From Emergencia timonensis (lineage in GTDB: Bacteria > Bacillota > Clostridia > Peptostreptococcales > Anaerovoracaceae): a stretch of DNA of 64,000 nucleotides. The stretch is taken from contig NZ_FLKM01000008.1 in assembly GCF_900086585.1 (NCBI RefSeq), positions 1,178,001 to 1,242,000 of the forward strand. Reading direction: 5' to 3'. Below, one piece after another: positions 33,634-42,519 of this stretch (position 1 is its first letter; every line of letters begins with the position of its first letter). The notes under the pieces are model-generated. The model saw only the letters and a list, made by a program, of their open reading frames with translations, did not search any database and had not been told where the DNA came from. The translations under genes were made by a program, and so were the position numbers.

Positions 33634-34293
33634 ATGGCAGATAGAACTTTAAAAAGATATACGGCAGGGGAGGAGATTTTCAACAGCGTGTCTCACGGCG
33701 TGGGATCGCTTCTGGCAATTGGCGGTACGGCGCTGATGACAGTCATGTCTGTGGCCCACGGCAGCGGACTGGCGCTTTCGGCCAGTTTGATTTACGGAAT
33801 CTCTCTGATTGTGCTCTACACCATGTCAACGGTGTATCACGCAGTAGCCAATCCGAAAGCAAAAGAAATCCTGAGGATTTTCGATCATACATCGATCTTC
33901 CTTTTAATTGCGGGGAGTTATACGCCGTTTTGTCTGGTGGCCCTCGCAGGAAACAGCAGGGGACTTGCGGTAATCATCGCAGTATGGGCCTGTGCAATTC
34001 TGGGCATCGTGCTCAACGCCATCGATCTGAAAAAGACAGAGAAGTTTGGTACGGTACTCTATGTCATCATGGGATGGTCGATTTTGGCTGTGTTCAAGGA
34101 CATCATCCATGTTCTGCCGGCACCGGCATTCTGGCTGCTTCTCATCGGCGGCATCAGCTATACAGGCGGTTTGGTATTTTACGCCTTGAAGAACGTAAAA
34201 TACATGCACAGCATCTGGCATTTATTTGTCCTGGCGGGCAGCGTGCTCCATTATCTGTGCATTTCCATCTACGTTTTGCCTATGGCTTATTAA
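33634..34293 (+). CDS. Hemolysin III / TrhA-family membrane protein
   Basis: 219-residue, seven-helix protein of the PAQR (adiponectin-receptor-like) superfamily. It has the conserved cytoplasmic-side motifs EEIFNSVSHGVG (residues 11-22), STVYHAVANPKAKEILRIFDHTSIFLLIAGSYTPF, and C-terminal HSIWHLFVLAGSVLHY with the metal-binding histidines. TrhA homologues tune membrane fluidity; 'hemolysin' is historical. GCAGGAGG precedes the ATG and a terminator follows. Confidence 0.92.
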   Translation: MADRTLKRYTAGEEIFNSVSHGVGSLLAIGGTALMTVMSVAHGSGLALSASLIYGISLIVLYTMSTVYHAVANPKAKEILRIFDHTSIFLLIAGSYTPFCLVALAGNSRGLAVIIAVWACAILGIVLNAIDLKKTEKFGTVLYVIMGWSILAVFKDIIHVLPAPAFWLLLIGGISYTGGLVFYALKNVKYMHSIWHLFVLAGSVLHYLCISIYVLPMAY

Positions 34294-34366
34294 TTCTTCC
34301 AACAAAATGACATATAGACGTGCCCCAGTATCATATGAATACTATACGGGGATACGATGTAAAACG

Positions 34367-34400
34367 GCATACCCTAAAGGGGTATGCTGTCTTTCGTTTT
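34367..34400 (+). terminator. Rho-independent terminator after hemolysin III gene
   Basis: GCATACCC / GGGTATGC stem with four-base loop and a T-rich tail. From here to 34668 I see no gene or clear signal. Confidence 0.75.
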
Positions 34401-34668
34401 CGGGAGAAATGCCATAAAAAGATGTTTTTTTCTAAATTTGGGCAGATTTTCAGGTGGTTTAAAGGCCAATAGCGGGAAAAATGGGATGATTTTATAAGCT
34501 GAAACAAAAATTTCAGGATAATCAATACAAAAGCCCTAATTTATGAGCGTAATTTTGAGAATATCCTGCTGATGGCGCTGAAATCTGCCATAATTTCCTT
34601 GAAAATAGCACATATCAGGCGTTATGTGCGTGATCCCCGATACTCGGAAAAGTAAATTGGAGGTTCAT

Positions 34669-35925
34669 ATGGCAAAAATCGTAATTATCGGCGGCGGCTG
34701 GTCTGGCTGTGCTGCCGCCATCGCAGCAAGAAAAATGGGAGCGGAGGTAGAAATACTGGAACGGACAGATCTGCTTCTGGGACTAGGAAACGTTGGAGGA
34801 ATCATGAGAAACAATGGCCGTTTTACTGCGACCGAAGAAAATATAGCGATGGGCGCAGACGAGCTCTTTGCTATTACAGATAAATGCGCGACCCACAAAA
34901 ACGTAAATTTCCCAGGTCACGACCACGCAACTTTTTACAATGTCGTCAAAGTGGAGCCAGAAGTGAGGCGGCTAATGAGAGAAATGGATATCGAAGTACA
35001 TCTGATAACGAGGATCACAGACGTTGTCAAAGAGGGCGATCGAATTACGGCACTGGAATCGGCGGACGGCGAACGCTTTGACGGCGACGTCTTTGTCGAC
35101 TGTACGGGAACTACAGGCCCTATGGGAAACTGTATGGAGTTCGGCAACGGTTGCAGCATGTGCGTATTACGCTGTCCTGCTTTTGGCCCTCGCGTCAGCA
35201 TTTCGGAAAAAGCCGGTGGCCATGACTACTATGGAAAGCGGGCTGACGGTACGCCGGGCGCTTTCAGCGGTTCCTGCAAGCTGGAAAAATCCAGCCTGTC
35301 AGAGAAAATCGTAAAAGAACTCAATGAAAAGGGCGTCGCAGTCGTGCCGTTGCCAAAAGAACTGATCAACGAGAGCAAGCTCTCGAAGAAAGTATGTCGT
35401 CAATACGCATTGCCGCCTTTTGCTGAGAATGTGATTTTGATCGACACGGGCTATGCCAAGATGATGACGCCGTACTTCCCATTGGCGGAGCTGCGCCAGG
35501 TAGAAGGTTTTGAAAATGCCCGGTTCGTCGATCCTTATGCCGGCGGAAAGGGAAATTCCATCAGGTATACGGCCGTTACGGAACGAGATCCTTTCATGAA
35601 GGTGAAGGACGTCGAGAATCTGTTCTGCGGCGGTGAAAAATCCGGACTGTTCATCGGACATACAGAGGCTATTTCTACTGGTTCCCTGGCCGGGCACAAT
35701 GCGGGCAGAGCAGCGCGCGGTGAAACACTGATTACACTGCCGGAATCAACCGCTATCGGCTCTCTTCTTACATACGAAAAACCAGACGGGGGCATGATCA
35801 CCTTTGCGGGAGATGAATTCTTTGCCCACATGAAGGAGACCGGGCTTTACACCACGGACATAGAGAAAATCGCAGACCGCATAGAGACAGCAGGGCTTAC
35901 GGGAATATATAACGCTTTCAATTAA
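34669..35925 (+). CDS. FAD-dependent oxidoreductase (GidA-like fold)
   Basis: 418 aa. The Rossmann FAD loop IVIIGGGWSGCAAAIAA begins at residue 4 with an acidic strand end (EILER, ~31-35). A mid-protein cysteine cluster, CMEFGNGCSMCVLRC (~163-177), may hold metal or redox centres, and NLFCGGEKSGLFIGHTEAISTG is the second FAD motif. The overall type is that of GidA-like flavoproteins (PF01134-like) without the tRNA-binding C-terminus. The start at 34669 has TTGGAGG; an in-frame ATG 15 codons earlier lacks one. Substrate unknown; the cysteine motif suggests electron transfer. Monocistronic or with rluB 51 bases on. Confidence 0.75.
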   Translation: MAKIVIIGGGWSGCAAAIAARKMGAEVEILERTDLLLGLGNVGGIMRNNGRFTATEENIAMGADELFAITDKCATHKNVNFPGHDHATFYNVVKVEPEVRRLMREMDIEVHLITRITDVVKEGDRITALESADGERFDGDVFVDCTGTTGPMGNCMEFGNGCSMCVLRCPAFGPRVSISEKAGGHDYYGKRADGTPGAFSGSCKLEKSSLSEKIVKELNEKGVAVVPLPKELINESKLSKKVCRQYALPPFAENVILIDTGYAKMMTPYFPLAELRQVEGFENARFVDPYAGGKGNSIRYTAVTERDPFMKVKDVENLFCGGEKSGLFIGHTEAISTGSLAGHNAGRAARGETLITLPESTAIGSLLTYEKPDGGMITFAGDEFFAHMKETGLYTTDIEKIADRIETAGLTGIYNAFN

Positions 35926-35976
35926 TCGCGTTTTGTGTTAAAATCACTAAAGACAAAGTGAACGGAGAAAAAACCA

Positions 35977-36684
35977 ATGAGAATTAACAAATATATTGCA
36001 CAGGCTGGTGTAGCCAGCCGCAGAAAAGCAGATGAACTGATTGCCAATGGCAACGTCAAAGTCAACGGTCTGATTTTAAAGGAGCCGGGCTATGACGTTG
36101 TCACGGGCGATGTGGTGGAAGTCAACGGCAGGAGAATTGAGGCTGAGGAAAAGAAGGTGTACATCCTTCTTAACAAGCCGGTTGGTTACATTACCAGCGT
36201 CAGCGACGATCGGGACAGGCTGACCGTCATGGACCTGGTCCAGGATGTGGATGCGAGGATTTTCCCGGTGGGTCGTCTGGACTACAATACGTCGGGCATG
36301 CTGATCATGACAAACGATGGGGATTTTGCCTATACGTTATCTCACCCCAAACACGAGATGACAAAGACGTACCGCGCTGTGGTAGCCGGCGTACTGTCAA
36401 ATGAAAAGTGCGCGAAACTCAGGGAAGGGGTGGACATCGGCGGTTTTGTCACCTCAAAGGCGAAGGTGGAGATCGTCAAAGGTCATCCGCGGAACACGGT
36501 GGTGGACATCACCATTCACGAGGGCAAAAACCGTCAGGTCCGCAAAATGTTCAAAGCTGTCGGCAACAACGTGCAGAGCCTGGAACGCATCGCCATCGGC
36601 GACGTCAGACTGGGAAGACTTGCAGAAGGCCATTACCGAAAACTGACGAGAGAAGAAATCGAGTATTTCAAGAATGGAAGATAA
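35977..36684 (+). CDS. Ribosomal pseudouridine synthase, RsuA/RluB family
   Basis: 235 aa. An N-terminal S4 RNA-binding domain (MRINKYIAQAGVASRRKADELI, 1-~58) is followed by the catalytic domain with GRLDYNTSGMLIMTNDG, whose Asp is the pseudouridylation residue (~103). GKNRQVRKMFKAVGNNVQSLERIAIG completes the family pattern. It modifies uridines in 16S or 23S rRNA; RluB-type is more likely by length. A weak ribosome site (CGGAG) is 12 bases upstream, and a strong terminator follows. Confidence 0.92.
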   Translation: MRINKYIAQAGVASRRKADELIANGNVKVNGLILKEPGYDVVTGDVVEVNGRRIEAEEKKVYILLNKPVGYITSVSDDRDRLTVMDLVQDVDARIFPVGRLDYNTSGMLIMTNDGDFAYTLSHPKHEMTKTYRAVVAGVLSNEKCAKLREGVDIGGFVTSKAKVEIVKGHPRNTVVDITIHEGKNRQVRKMFKAVGNNVQSLERIAIGDVRLGRLAEGHYRKLTREEIEYFKNGR

Positions 36685-36693
36685 AAAACAGAG

Positions 36694-36740
36694 GGGATTG
36701 CGAAGCAGTAGCAAAGCTACTGTAATCGCAATCCCTTTTT
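36694..36740. terminator. Terminator between rluB-like and tetR genes
   Basis: Long stem GGGATTGCGA / TCGCAATCCC with inner CAGTAGC / GCTACTG and T run. Confidence 0.92.
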
Positions 36741-36760
36741 AGTGCGCTTGATATACACAA

Positions 36761-37378
36761 TTATTCTTTCTTTATCTTCGCTTCGGCATCATCACGATAG
36801 ATGCCGAAGAAAAACATATCTGTCATCTTGCGCAGGATTTCTGTATCCTTAGAAAAATCGAGATCGTGGGCGATACAGTATTGGTAAGCGTTGAACTCGA
36901 TGGTGGAATAAAGATAGGCGGCTACCTCCAAGTCGACATCATCCTTTAAAATACCGCGCTTTTGGTCCTTTGCCAGATAGTCCTTCAGTTTCTCCAGATA
37001 ATCCGGTGTTGCCGTATCGCTGAACACTAAGCCCTGAAAGAGGCTGGTGTTTTGAAAAATAATATTCGCAAGGTCATTGCCCACCTGACTCGCTTCTAAA
37101 TCTAAGCCGATTTCTTTTTTGGAATAATCATACAGCGTATCCGACTCCGCCAAAGTCTGCGGCTGCGCTTTGTTGCTGTTAAAAACGCAGAAGAACAGGT
37201 CGTCTTTGTCGTAAAAATACTTGTAGATACTGCCGACGGAGATGCCGGCCCTGTCTGCAATGCGATTGACACTGCTCTTTTCGTACTGGTCTTTATATTC
37301 AATAAACTCGTCCGCGGCCGCATTGAGGATTCGTTGCTGCTTCTCTGGCGGCAGTTTCAAAAATGTTTTTTTTGGCAT
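36761..37378 (-). CDS. TetR/AcrR-family regulator
   Basis: 205 aa. Residues 10-55 hold the helix-turn-helix (KQQRILNAAADEFIEY..VNRIADRAGISVGSIYKYFYDKDDLF); the remainder is the helical ligand domain with no recognisable ligand type. GAGGAGG precedes the ATG. It lies about 490 bases from, and divergent to, the OPT-transporter operon, whose promoter carries a perfect palindrome of TetR-operator style. That operon is the likely target. Confidence 0.9.
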   Translation of the reverse strand: MPKKTFLKLPPEKQQRILNAAADEFIEYKDQYEKSSVNRIADRAGISVGSIYKYFYDKDDLFFCVFNSNKAQPQTLAESDTLYDYSKKEIGLDLEASQVGNDLANIIFQNTSLFQGLVFSDTATPDYLEKLKDYLAKDQKRGILKDDVDLEVAAYLYSTIEFNAYQYCIAHDLDFSKDTEILRKMTDMFFFGIYRDDAEAKIKKE

Positions 37379-37835
37379 GGATATTCCTCCTCTTTCTTAT
37401 CTTGTTGTAACACAAATTCCCTTTTGGCGCAAGGAGAAAAGATCAGATTATCTCGTCTGCAATATCCTTATGCTTTTTGAATGTATTAGGACATTCTCGC
37501 GTAACCGGGTCGCTATCTGGCGGCCTACACCAGGGGGTATATTTAATTATGGTTACTTTTGACTTAAATTTCTTCGCTTCAAACACCGGCCTAAGCCTAT
37601 AAAAGTAACCGCATACAGATGATTTACAGATTCTGCAAGCAATATGAACTATTTTCGTGAGGAATGGTTCCTGATGTCGTCGTTAAGTTACGCGAAACCT
37701 CTAAAATCGTATCAAAAAACCTAACCGTATCGTAGAAGAGACTTCTCTTATACCCCCATACCCTATACGCCGACAAAGAATCTACCTTTTGAGAGGCGAT
37801 CAATAACAGAATTCAGTATTTTTTGAAAAAATCGA
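37379..37835. other. Long gap upstream of OPT promoter
   Basis: About 450 bases between tetR and the OPT promoter, with no supportable gene. The first ~50 bases hold the tetR leader. A few weak inverted repeats, none convincing. Confidence 0.5.
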
Positions 37836-37864
37836 TTGACTTGAGGAGGAAAAAGGTGTATAAA
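37836..37864 (+). promoter_or_regulatory. Strong sigma-A promoter for OPT operon
   Basis: TTGACT, exactly 17 bases, TATAAA, immediately followed by the palindrome at 37865-37886. Confidence 0.8.
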
Positions 37865-37886
37865 AAAAGTGAGTCGACTCACTTTT
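37865..37886. promoter_or_regulatory. Perfect 22-bp palindrome, probable TetR operator
   Basis: Core GTGAGTCGACTCAC flanked by AAAA/TTTT, fully self-complementary over 22 bases and starting right after the -10 box, so a bound repressor would block initiation. The divergent tetR gene nearby is the obvious binder. Confidence 0.75.
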
Positions 37887-37973
37887 GCTAAAACGATCTT
37901 TTGACGAGGTGTACCGGCAGCGATCAATTTCGTGATGAATGCATGCTGCCTTAGAACACCTGGGGAGGAAATT

Positions 37974-39638
37974 ATGAAAAAAGAAATAAAAGCGGCATCT
38001 GGGCTGAGCCTGGACAGAGAATTCAGTTTTCGCGCGATCTTCTTTGGCGTGATGATCGGGCTTCTGCTCATGGCGCTGATGATGTATCTGGATGCGGTAT
38101 TAGGTCTGGATACTGATGTGGCGCCCATCGCCTCTATGATTGGCGTCCTTTTGATACCACTTTTCGGTGGTCCCACCAACAGACGAGAAGTCAACATCAT
38201 GCAGACCTGTGCGACTGCGACGACTTTTGCCGCCTATTCGCTGACCGGTAATATCGTGCCGCTGCTGATGATGGGAGAAAAATTGGAAGTGCTGCCGACC
38301 TTTGCTCTGCTATTGCTTGCAGATGCCATCGGTATCTGCTTTGTATCCATACTCCGAGACCAGTTCGTCTACGACAAAAACCTGCCTTTTCCCGGCGCGG
38401 TCATGTGCACGACTGCCATGGATCAGATTGACGCCAAAGACAAGAGTTCAACAAAGCTGTTGTTTGGCGCAGTGGCCTTCAGCGTGGTGATTTCCTTTTT
38501 GCAGAACATGGAATATCTGCCGTATCTGGCGGATTTTACATCTCTTCTGCCGGAGAACGGCATGACCTTGGGCATTCTGATCATGCCTCTGATGCTGGGC
38601 ATGGGATATGTGCTGGGTTCGAGAAATGCGCTCTGCATGTTGGCGACCAGTTTATTAATCTGCCTCATCGAAGCTCCTGTCGGCACGAGCCGCGGCTGGT
38701 TTGCAAATCCTGCCGAAGACTACTTTTCAGAGATCCAGGATTTTAACCTGCCGATTGTAATCGGCATTGCCCTTTTGGCGGCGGTGATTCCCATCTGCAG
38801 ACAATGGAGAGCCATTGCCCACGCCTTTCAGTTCAAAAAAGGCGCGGACCAAAAGAGTGACCGAGATTATTCCATGAAATCTATCCTGATTCTGCTTTTG
38901 GTGCTGACCGCTGCCATGATCGCCTTCTGCAACTTCTATTACCAGATCAAAGTCTTCCACCTGGTCATCTGCACGGTGGTAAGCCTGCTCTTTGCCATGA
39001 TTGCAGTCAGGGTTTCTGCGGAATCAGGTTTAAGTGCAGGACTGGCACTGAACATTTTTATGATCGTGATCTCCTACGGTCTGACTGGCAATGCGGTATT
39101 TTCCATGCTGATCGCCTTTATGAACTTCAATACGTTCATTCTGGCGCAGGATACCATGTATGATTTGAAAATCGGACAGATGGTCAGCGCTTCCCCTAAG
39201 AAGCAGATTAAGGCGCAGTTTATCGGCATTTTTTTCGGATGCCTGGTAGGTACGGCTCTGTTCTATGCAATCATCAAAGTCTTCGGACTCAACGACGAGC
39301 TGTTCACATTCCCTTTCGGAAACATGTATTATGCAGTAATCAACGGCATTTCTGAAGGCGGCGTCTCAACCCTGTTCAATCCAGGGCGATTTGCAATCGG
39401 CGGTGCCCTGGGGGCAGTGCTTTCTCTGATCGGCTTGCCGGCAGGAGGTATCGCTCTTGCCATGTATCTGGCGCCGAAGACCATTCTGGGTATTGCCCTG
39501 GGCGGTATGATCCGTCTGGTGGTGGAAAAGACAAAAGGCATCGCTTTTGCGGAGAAGATGGATAATGCGGCGACGGGATTCGTCATCGGAGACGCCATGG
39601 TCTGCGTACTGATGGTCATCATCACCATGTTTAGGTAA
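37974..39638 (+). CDS. OPT-family oligopeptide transporter
   Basis: 554-residue membrane protein with about 14-16 helices. Features seen are PLFGGPTNRREVNIMQTCATA (residues ~62-82), the NLPFPGAVMCTTAMDQ segment (~134-149) typical of OPT carriers, and VRVSAESGLSAGLALNIFM. OPT carriers are proton-coupled importers of peptides or peptide-like metal chelates. The start at 37974 is chosen for GGGGAGG six bases upstream; an in-frame ATG 14 codons earlier lacks a site. It heads a three-gene unit with D-aminoacylase and M29 aminopeptidase genes, pointing to modified or D-amino-acid peptides as cargo (inference). Confidence 0.9.
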   Translation: MKKEIKAASGLSLDREFSFRAIFFGVMIGLLLMALMMYLDAVLGLDTDVAPIASMIGVLLIPLFGGPTNRREVNIMQTCATATTFAAYSLTGNIVPLLMMGEKLEVLPTFALLLLADAIGICFVSILRDQFVYDKNLPFPGAVMCTTAMDQIDAKDKSSTKLLFGAVAFSVVISFLQNMEYLPYLADFTSLLPENGMTLGILIMPLMLGMGYVLGSRNALCMLATSLLICLIEAPVGTSRGWFANPAEDYFSEIQDFNLPIVIGIALLAAVIPICRQWRAIAHAFQFKKGADQKSDRDYSMKSILILLLVLTAAMIAFCNFYYQIKVFHLVICTVVSLLFAMIAVRVSAESGLSAGLALNIFMIVISYGLTGNAVFSMLIAFMNFNTFILAQDTMYDLKIGQMVSASPKKQIKAQFIGIFFGCLVGTALFYAIIKVFGLNDELFTFPFGNMYYAVINGISEGGVSTLFNPGRFAIGGALGAVLSLIGLPAGGIALAMYLAPKTILGIALGGMIRLVVEKTKGIAFAEKMDNAATGFVIGDAMVCVLMVIITMFR

Positions 39639-39650
39639 GGGGGAGACAGT

Positions 39651-41393
39651 ATGTTTGACATAGTGATAAAAAACGGTCTCATCTGTGACGGCACAGGCGG
39701 ACCGATCTACCTCGCCGATATCGGCATCACTGGCGATGTGATTACATATATCGGGGAAATTTCCCTGACAGACGACGACGGCAAAGACTGCAAAGTCATC
39801 GACGCTGCTGGAAAGACTGTGACACCTGGTTTCATCGACCCCCATACCCATGTGGATCAATCCATTCTCACGGCACCGGCAATGGAACCTTATTTAAAAC
39901 AAGGCGTAACCACTGTGGTAACGGGAAACTGCGGCTATGGCATGGCGCCCCAGGGGGAAGAAGTCTTCTATTGTTCGGATCTGGACCAGGAATTTCTAAA
40001 TCTGGCCGGAGCAGATCCCTTTGCGCTGCTGTCTCTGCTCTTTGACAGAGAGAAAGCTGCTGCCGCCTACGAAAAGCGATACGGAGTACGGCTGGATTGG
40101 CGGAGCTTTGATGCGTTCAACCGAAAATGCGATGAACTTACACTGGGAGGCAACCTGGCGCCTTTGATCGGTTACAGCGCTGTAAGGACTGCCGTCATGG
40201 GCAGAGACTGCATGCGGCAGGCGGCCGAAGGTGAAATTGCCTCCTTAGAATCTGTCACCCGGGACTGCATGGAGGCGGGCGCTTTTGGAATTTCAACGGG
40301 CAGGGATCCGATGTATATCCCTGGCCCCTTTGCGGCAGATGATGAAATGAACAGGATGCTGCAAGTCGTTGCCAGGTATGGGGGGATTTTTGCAAGCCAT
40401 ACCTTTAACTGCAATGGACAGGGCCAGCCGGACCGTCTCGCAGGTTATGGGGAAATGGTCAGACAGGCGGGAGATACAGGCATCAAAATGAATATTTCCC
40501 ATGTTCACGTCATGAATATGGCTCGAGATGGGGCAGAGGCTGTAAAAGCAGCCAAAGAAACGATGGACTATTTTGACGGACTTGTCGCCTCGGGAATAGA
40601 CCTGAGCTACGATGTCATACCCAGCGCGTCTTGTTCTGACTATACCCTGACATCCTGCGGCTATTATCTGCGCCCCTTAGTGCTGATGGCGGGGACGAGG
40701 AAAAAACTGGGAGAATTGTTCCGCCAAGAAGCTTTCCGCCAGCGAGTCCGCCAGATTGTAAAGGAAGGAAAGATGCCGATTCTGGATGAAAGTTCCGATA
40801 CCTGCTGGCTGGGGGAACTTTTCATCACAAAGCATGGGAACCCGGCCTATGCGGGCCAATATTTACACCACTGTGCTGAAAAACGGAATCTCTCGGCTCT
40901 CGATGGCTTGATGGCAGTCTTTGCGGAAGACCCTGACATGACAGCGGATTTAGCAGCGCCGGACTTCCAGCAGAGTGTGGACCTTCTATGCAGCAGCGAA
41001 ATCGCTATGCCATGTTCTGATGGCAGCAGCTACAGCAAGGATACCAACCTCAGCGGCAATGCAGAAATCGGAATTTACCCCAACAGCATGAACATCAGCT
41101 ATATACCGCGCTATTTAAATCGTTATGGGAAAAAAGATTTTGCGAAGGCGGTTTCTCAGGCCAGCGGTTTTGTGGCGCGGCGGTTTGGGATCGAAAAAAG
41201 AGGTGTGATCAAAGAGGGCAGCTTCGCTGATCTGGTCGTCATGGACCGGACTTTGCTCCGCAGTTTTGATGAGGAAGAGAACCCACTGCAGGATCCAGAG
41301 GGGATTTTATATGTGTTGGTCAACGGGCAGATTGCCGCAGAGAACAATGTTTTGACGAAGAAAGCAGCCGGCAGAGTGCTGCGTAAAAAGTAA
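39651..41393 (+). CDS. N-acyl-D-amino-acid deacylase (amidohydrolase superfamily)
   Basis: 580-residue zinc hydrolase releasing D-amino acids from N-acyl forms. GFIDPHTHVDQS (~58-69) is the HxH metal motif. A candidate bridging Cys lies in TGNCGYG (~92-98), and NISHVHVMNMARDG plus PCSDGSSYSKDTN complete the metal/active site. The D-aminoacylase reference family is 480-500 aa, so there is an extra ~80 residues. It starts 12 bases after the OPT gene with AGGGGGAG, same operon. Confidence 0.85.
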   Translation: MFDIVIKNGLICDGTGGPIYLADIGITGDVITYIGEISLTDDDGKDCKVIDAAGKTVTPGFIDPHTHVDQSILTAPAMEPYLKQGVTTVVTGNCGYGMAPQGEEVFYCSDLDQEFLNLAGADPFALLSLLFDREKAAAAYEKRYGVRLDWRSFDAFNRKCDELTLGGNLAPLIGYSAVRTAVMGRDCMRQAAEGEIASLESVTRDCMEAGAFGISTGRDPMYIPGPFAADDEMNRMLQVVARYGGIFASHTFNCNGQGQPDRLAGYGEMVRQAGDTGIKMNISHVHVMNMARDGAEAVKAAKETMDYFDGLVASGIDLSYDVIPSASCSDYTLTSCGYYLRPLVLMAGTRKKLGELFRQEAFRQRVRQIVKEGKMPILDESSDTCWLGELFITKHGNPAYAGQYLHHCAEKRNLSALDGLMAVFAEDPDMTADLAAPDFQQSVDLLCSSEIAMPCSDGSSYSKDTNLSGNAEIGIYPNSMNISYIPRYLNRYGKKDFAKAVSQASGFVARRFGIEKRGVIKEGSFADLVVMDRTLLRSFDEEENPLQDPEGILYVLVNGQIAAENNVLTKKAAGRVLRKK

Positions 41394-41409
41394 GGAAGAG
41401 GTGATGGAG

Positions 41410-42519
41410 ATGGATAGCAGAATCGAGGGCTTGTCCAGGCAGCTGACGGAATATTCCTGTGACCTGAAGGCTGGAGAGCGGGTTTTGATAGAATATGAGG
41501 GGCGAGAATGCCTGCCTTTGGTGCGGCAGCTGATCAAGGATGCGTATCGCCTTGGCGGCAGGCCATTTGTTCTGGCGAGAGAAGACAGTGTGCTGAGAGA
41601 GATTTTGATGGAGGCAGATGCAGAACAACTGAAGCTGCTTTTTGACTGGGAGCTGACACAGATGGAAGCCATGGATGCCTATATCGGCATCAGAGGGAAT
41701 GCCAACATTGCGGAACTGGCCGACGTGCCGACGAAACAGATGAGCCTTTATTATAAGCTGAGTCAGCCTGTAGTTGAACGCAGGGTCTATGAGACAAAAT
41801 GGGTCATACTCCGCTATCCCAATGCTTCGATGGCGCAACTGGCCGGCAGAAGCCAAGAGGGCTTTGAAAGGTTTTTCTTTGATGTATGCACCATGGATTA
41901 TGGGAAGATGAGCCGTGCCATGGATGCCCTGGTGGATTTGATGAACAGGACGGACCGGGTCAGAATCGTAGGGCCGGGTACGGATTTGTCCTTTTCTATC
42001 AAAGGGATTCCCGCTGTCAAATGCGATGGCAAAATGAATCTTCCGGACGGAGAGGTCTATACCGCGCCAGTAAAGAATTCGGTCAACGGTCTCATCCGCT
42101 ATAACGCCTGCAGCGAAATGCTAGGGTTCACTTACGAAAATGTGCAGTTTGAAGTGAAGAACGGGCGCATTGTCAAGGCAGAAGCCAACGACACGGAGCG
42201 GATTAACGCCCTCCTGGATACCGATGAAGGGGCGCGTTTCTTCGGTGAATTTGCCATCGGAGTCAATCCGTTTGTGCTGGAACCGATGAAAGATATCCTC
42301 TTTGATGAGAAAATCTGCGGAAGCTTTCATCTGACACCGGGAGAGGCTTACGAGGATGCCGACAACGGCAATCGGTCTGCGGTCCACTGGGATTTAGTGA
42401 TGATGCAGCGGCCGGAATATGGAGGCGGTGAAATCTGGTTTGACGATGTGCTCATCCGCAAGGACGGACGCTTTGTCTGTCCGGAACTGAAACCCCTGAA
42501 TCCGGAGAACCTGCTCTAG
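41410..42519 (+). CDS. Aminopeptidase, M29 (AmpS/AmpT) family
   Basis: 369-residue two-metal aminopeptidase that removes N-terminal residues from peptides. Metal-binding landmarks of the family near the C-terminal half are present: CDGKMNLPDGEVYTAPVKNSVNG (~207-229), HLTPGEAYEDADNGNRSAVHWDLVMMQRPEYGGGEIWFDDVLI. N-terminal region is DLKAGERVLIEYEG. I choose ATG 41410 because GAAGAGGTG lies six bases upstream; GTG 41401 and ATG 41404 are alternatives. Last gene of the OPT unit; its end overlaps the convergent MATE gene by four bases. Confidence 0.9.
   Translation: MDSRIEGLSRQLTEYSCDLKAGERVLIEYEGRECLPLVRQLIKDAYRLGGRPFVLAREDSVLREILMEADAEQLKLLFDWELTQMEAMDAYIGIRGNANIAELADVPTKQMSLYYKLSQPVVERRVYETKWVILRYPNASMAQLAGRSQEGFERFFFDVCTMDYGKMSRAMDALVDLMNRTDRVRIVGPGTDLSFSIKGIPAVKCDGKMNLPDGEVYTAPVKNSVNGLIRYNACSEMLGFTYENVQFEVKNGRIVKAEANDTERINALLDTDEGARFFGEFAIGVNPFVLEPMKDILFDEKICGSFHLTPGEAYEDADNGNRSAVHWDLVMMQRPEYGGGEIWFDDVLIRKDGRFVCPELKPLNPENLL

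Noticed and set aside
37400..37560. Short protein in the tetR-OPT gap
   Set aside because: No ribosome site, no family features, composition like spacer.
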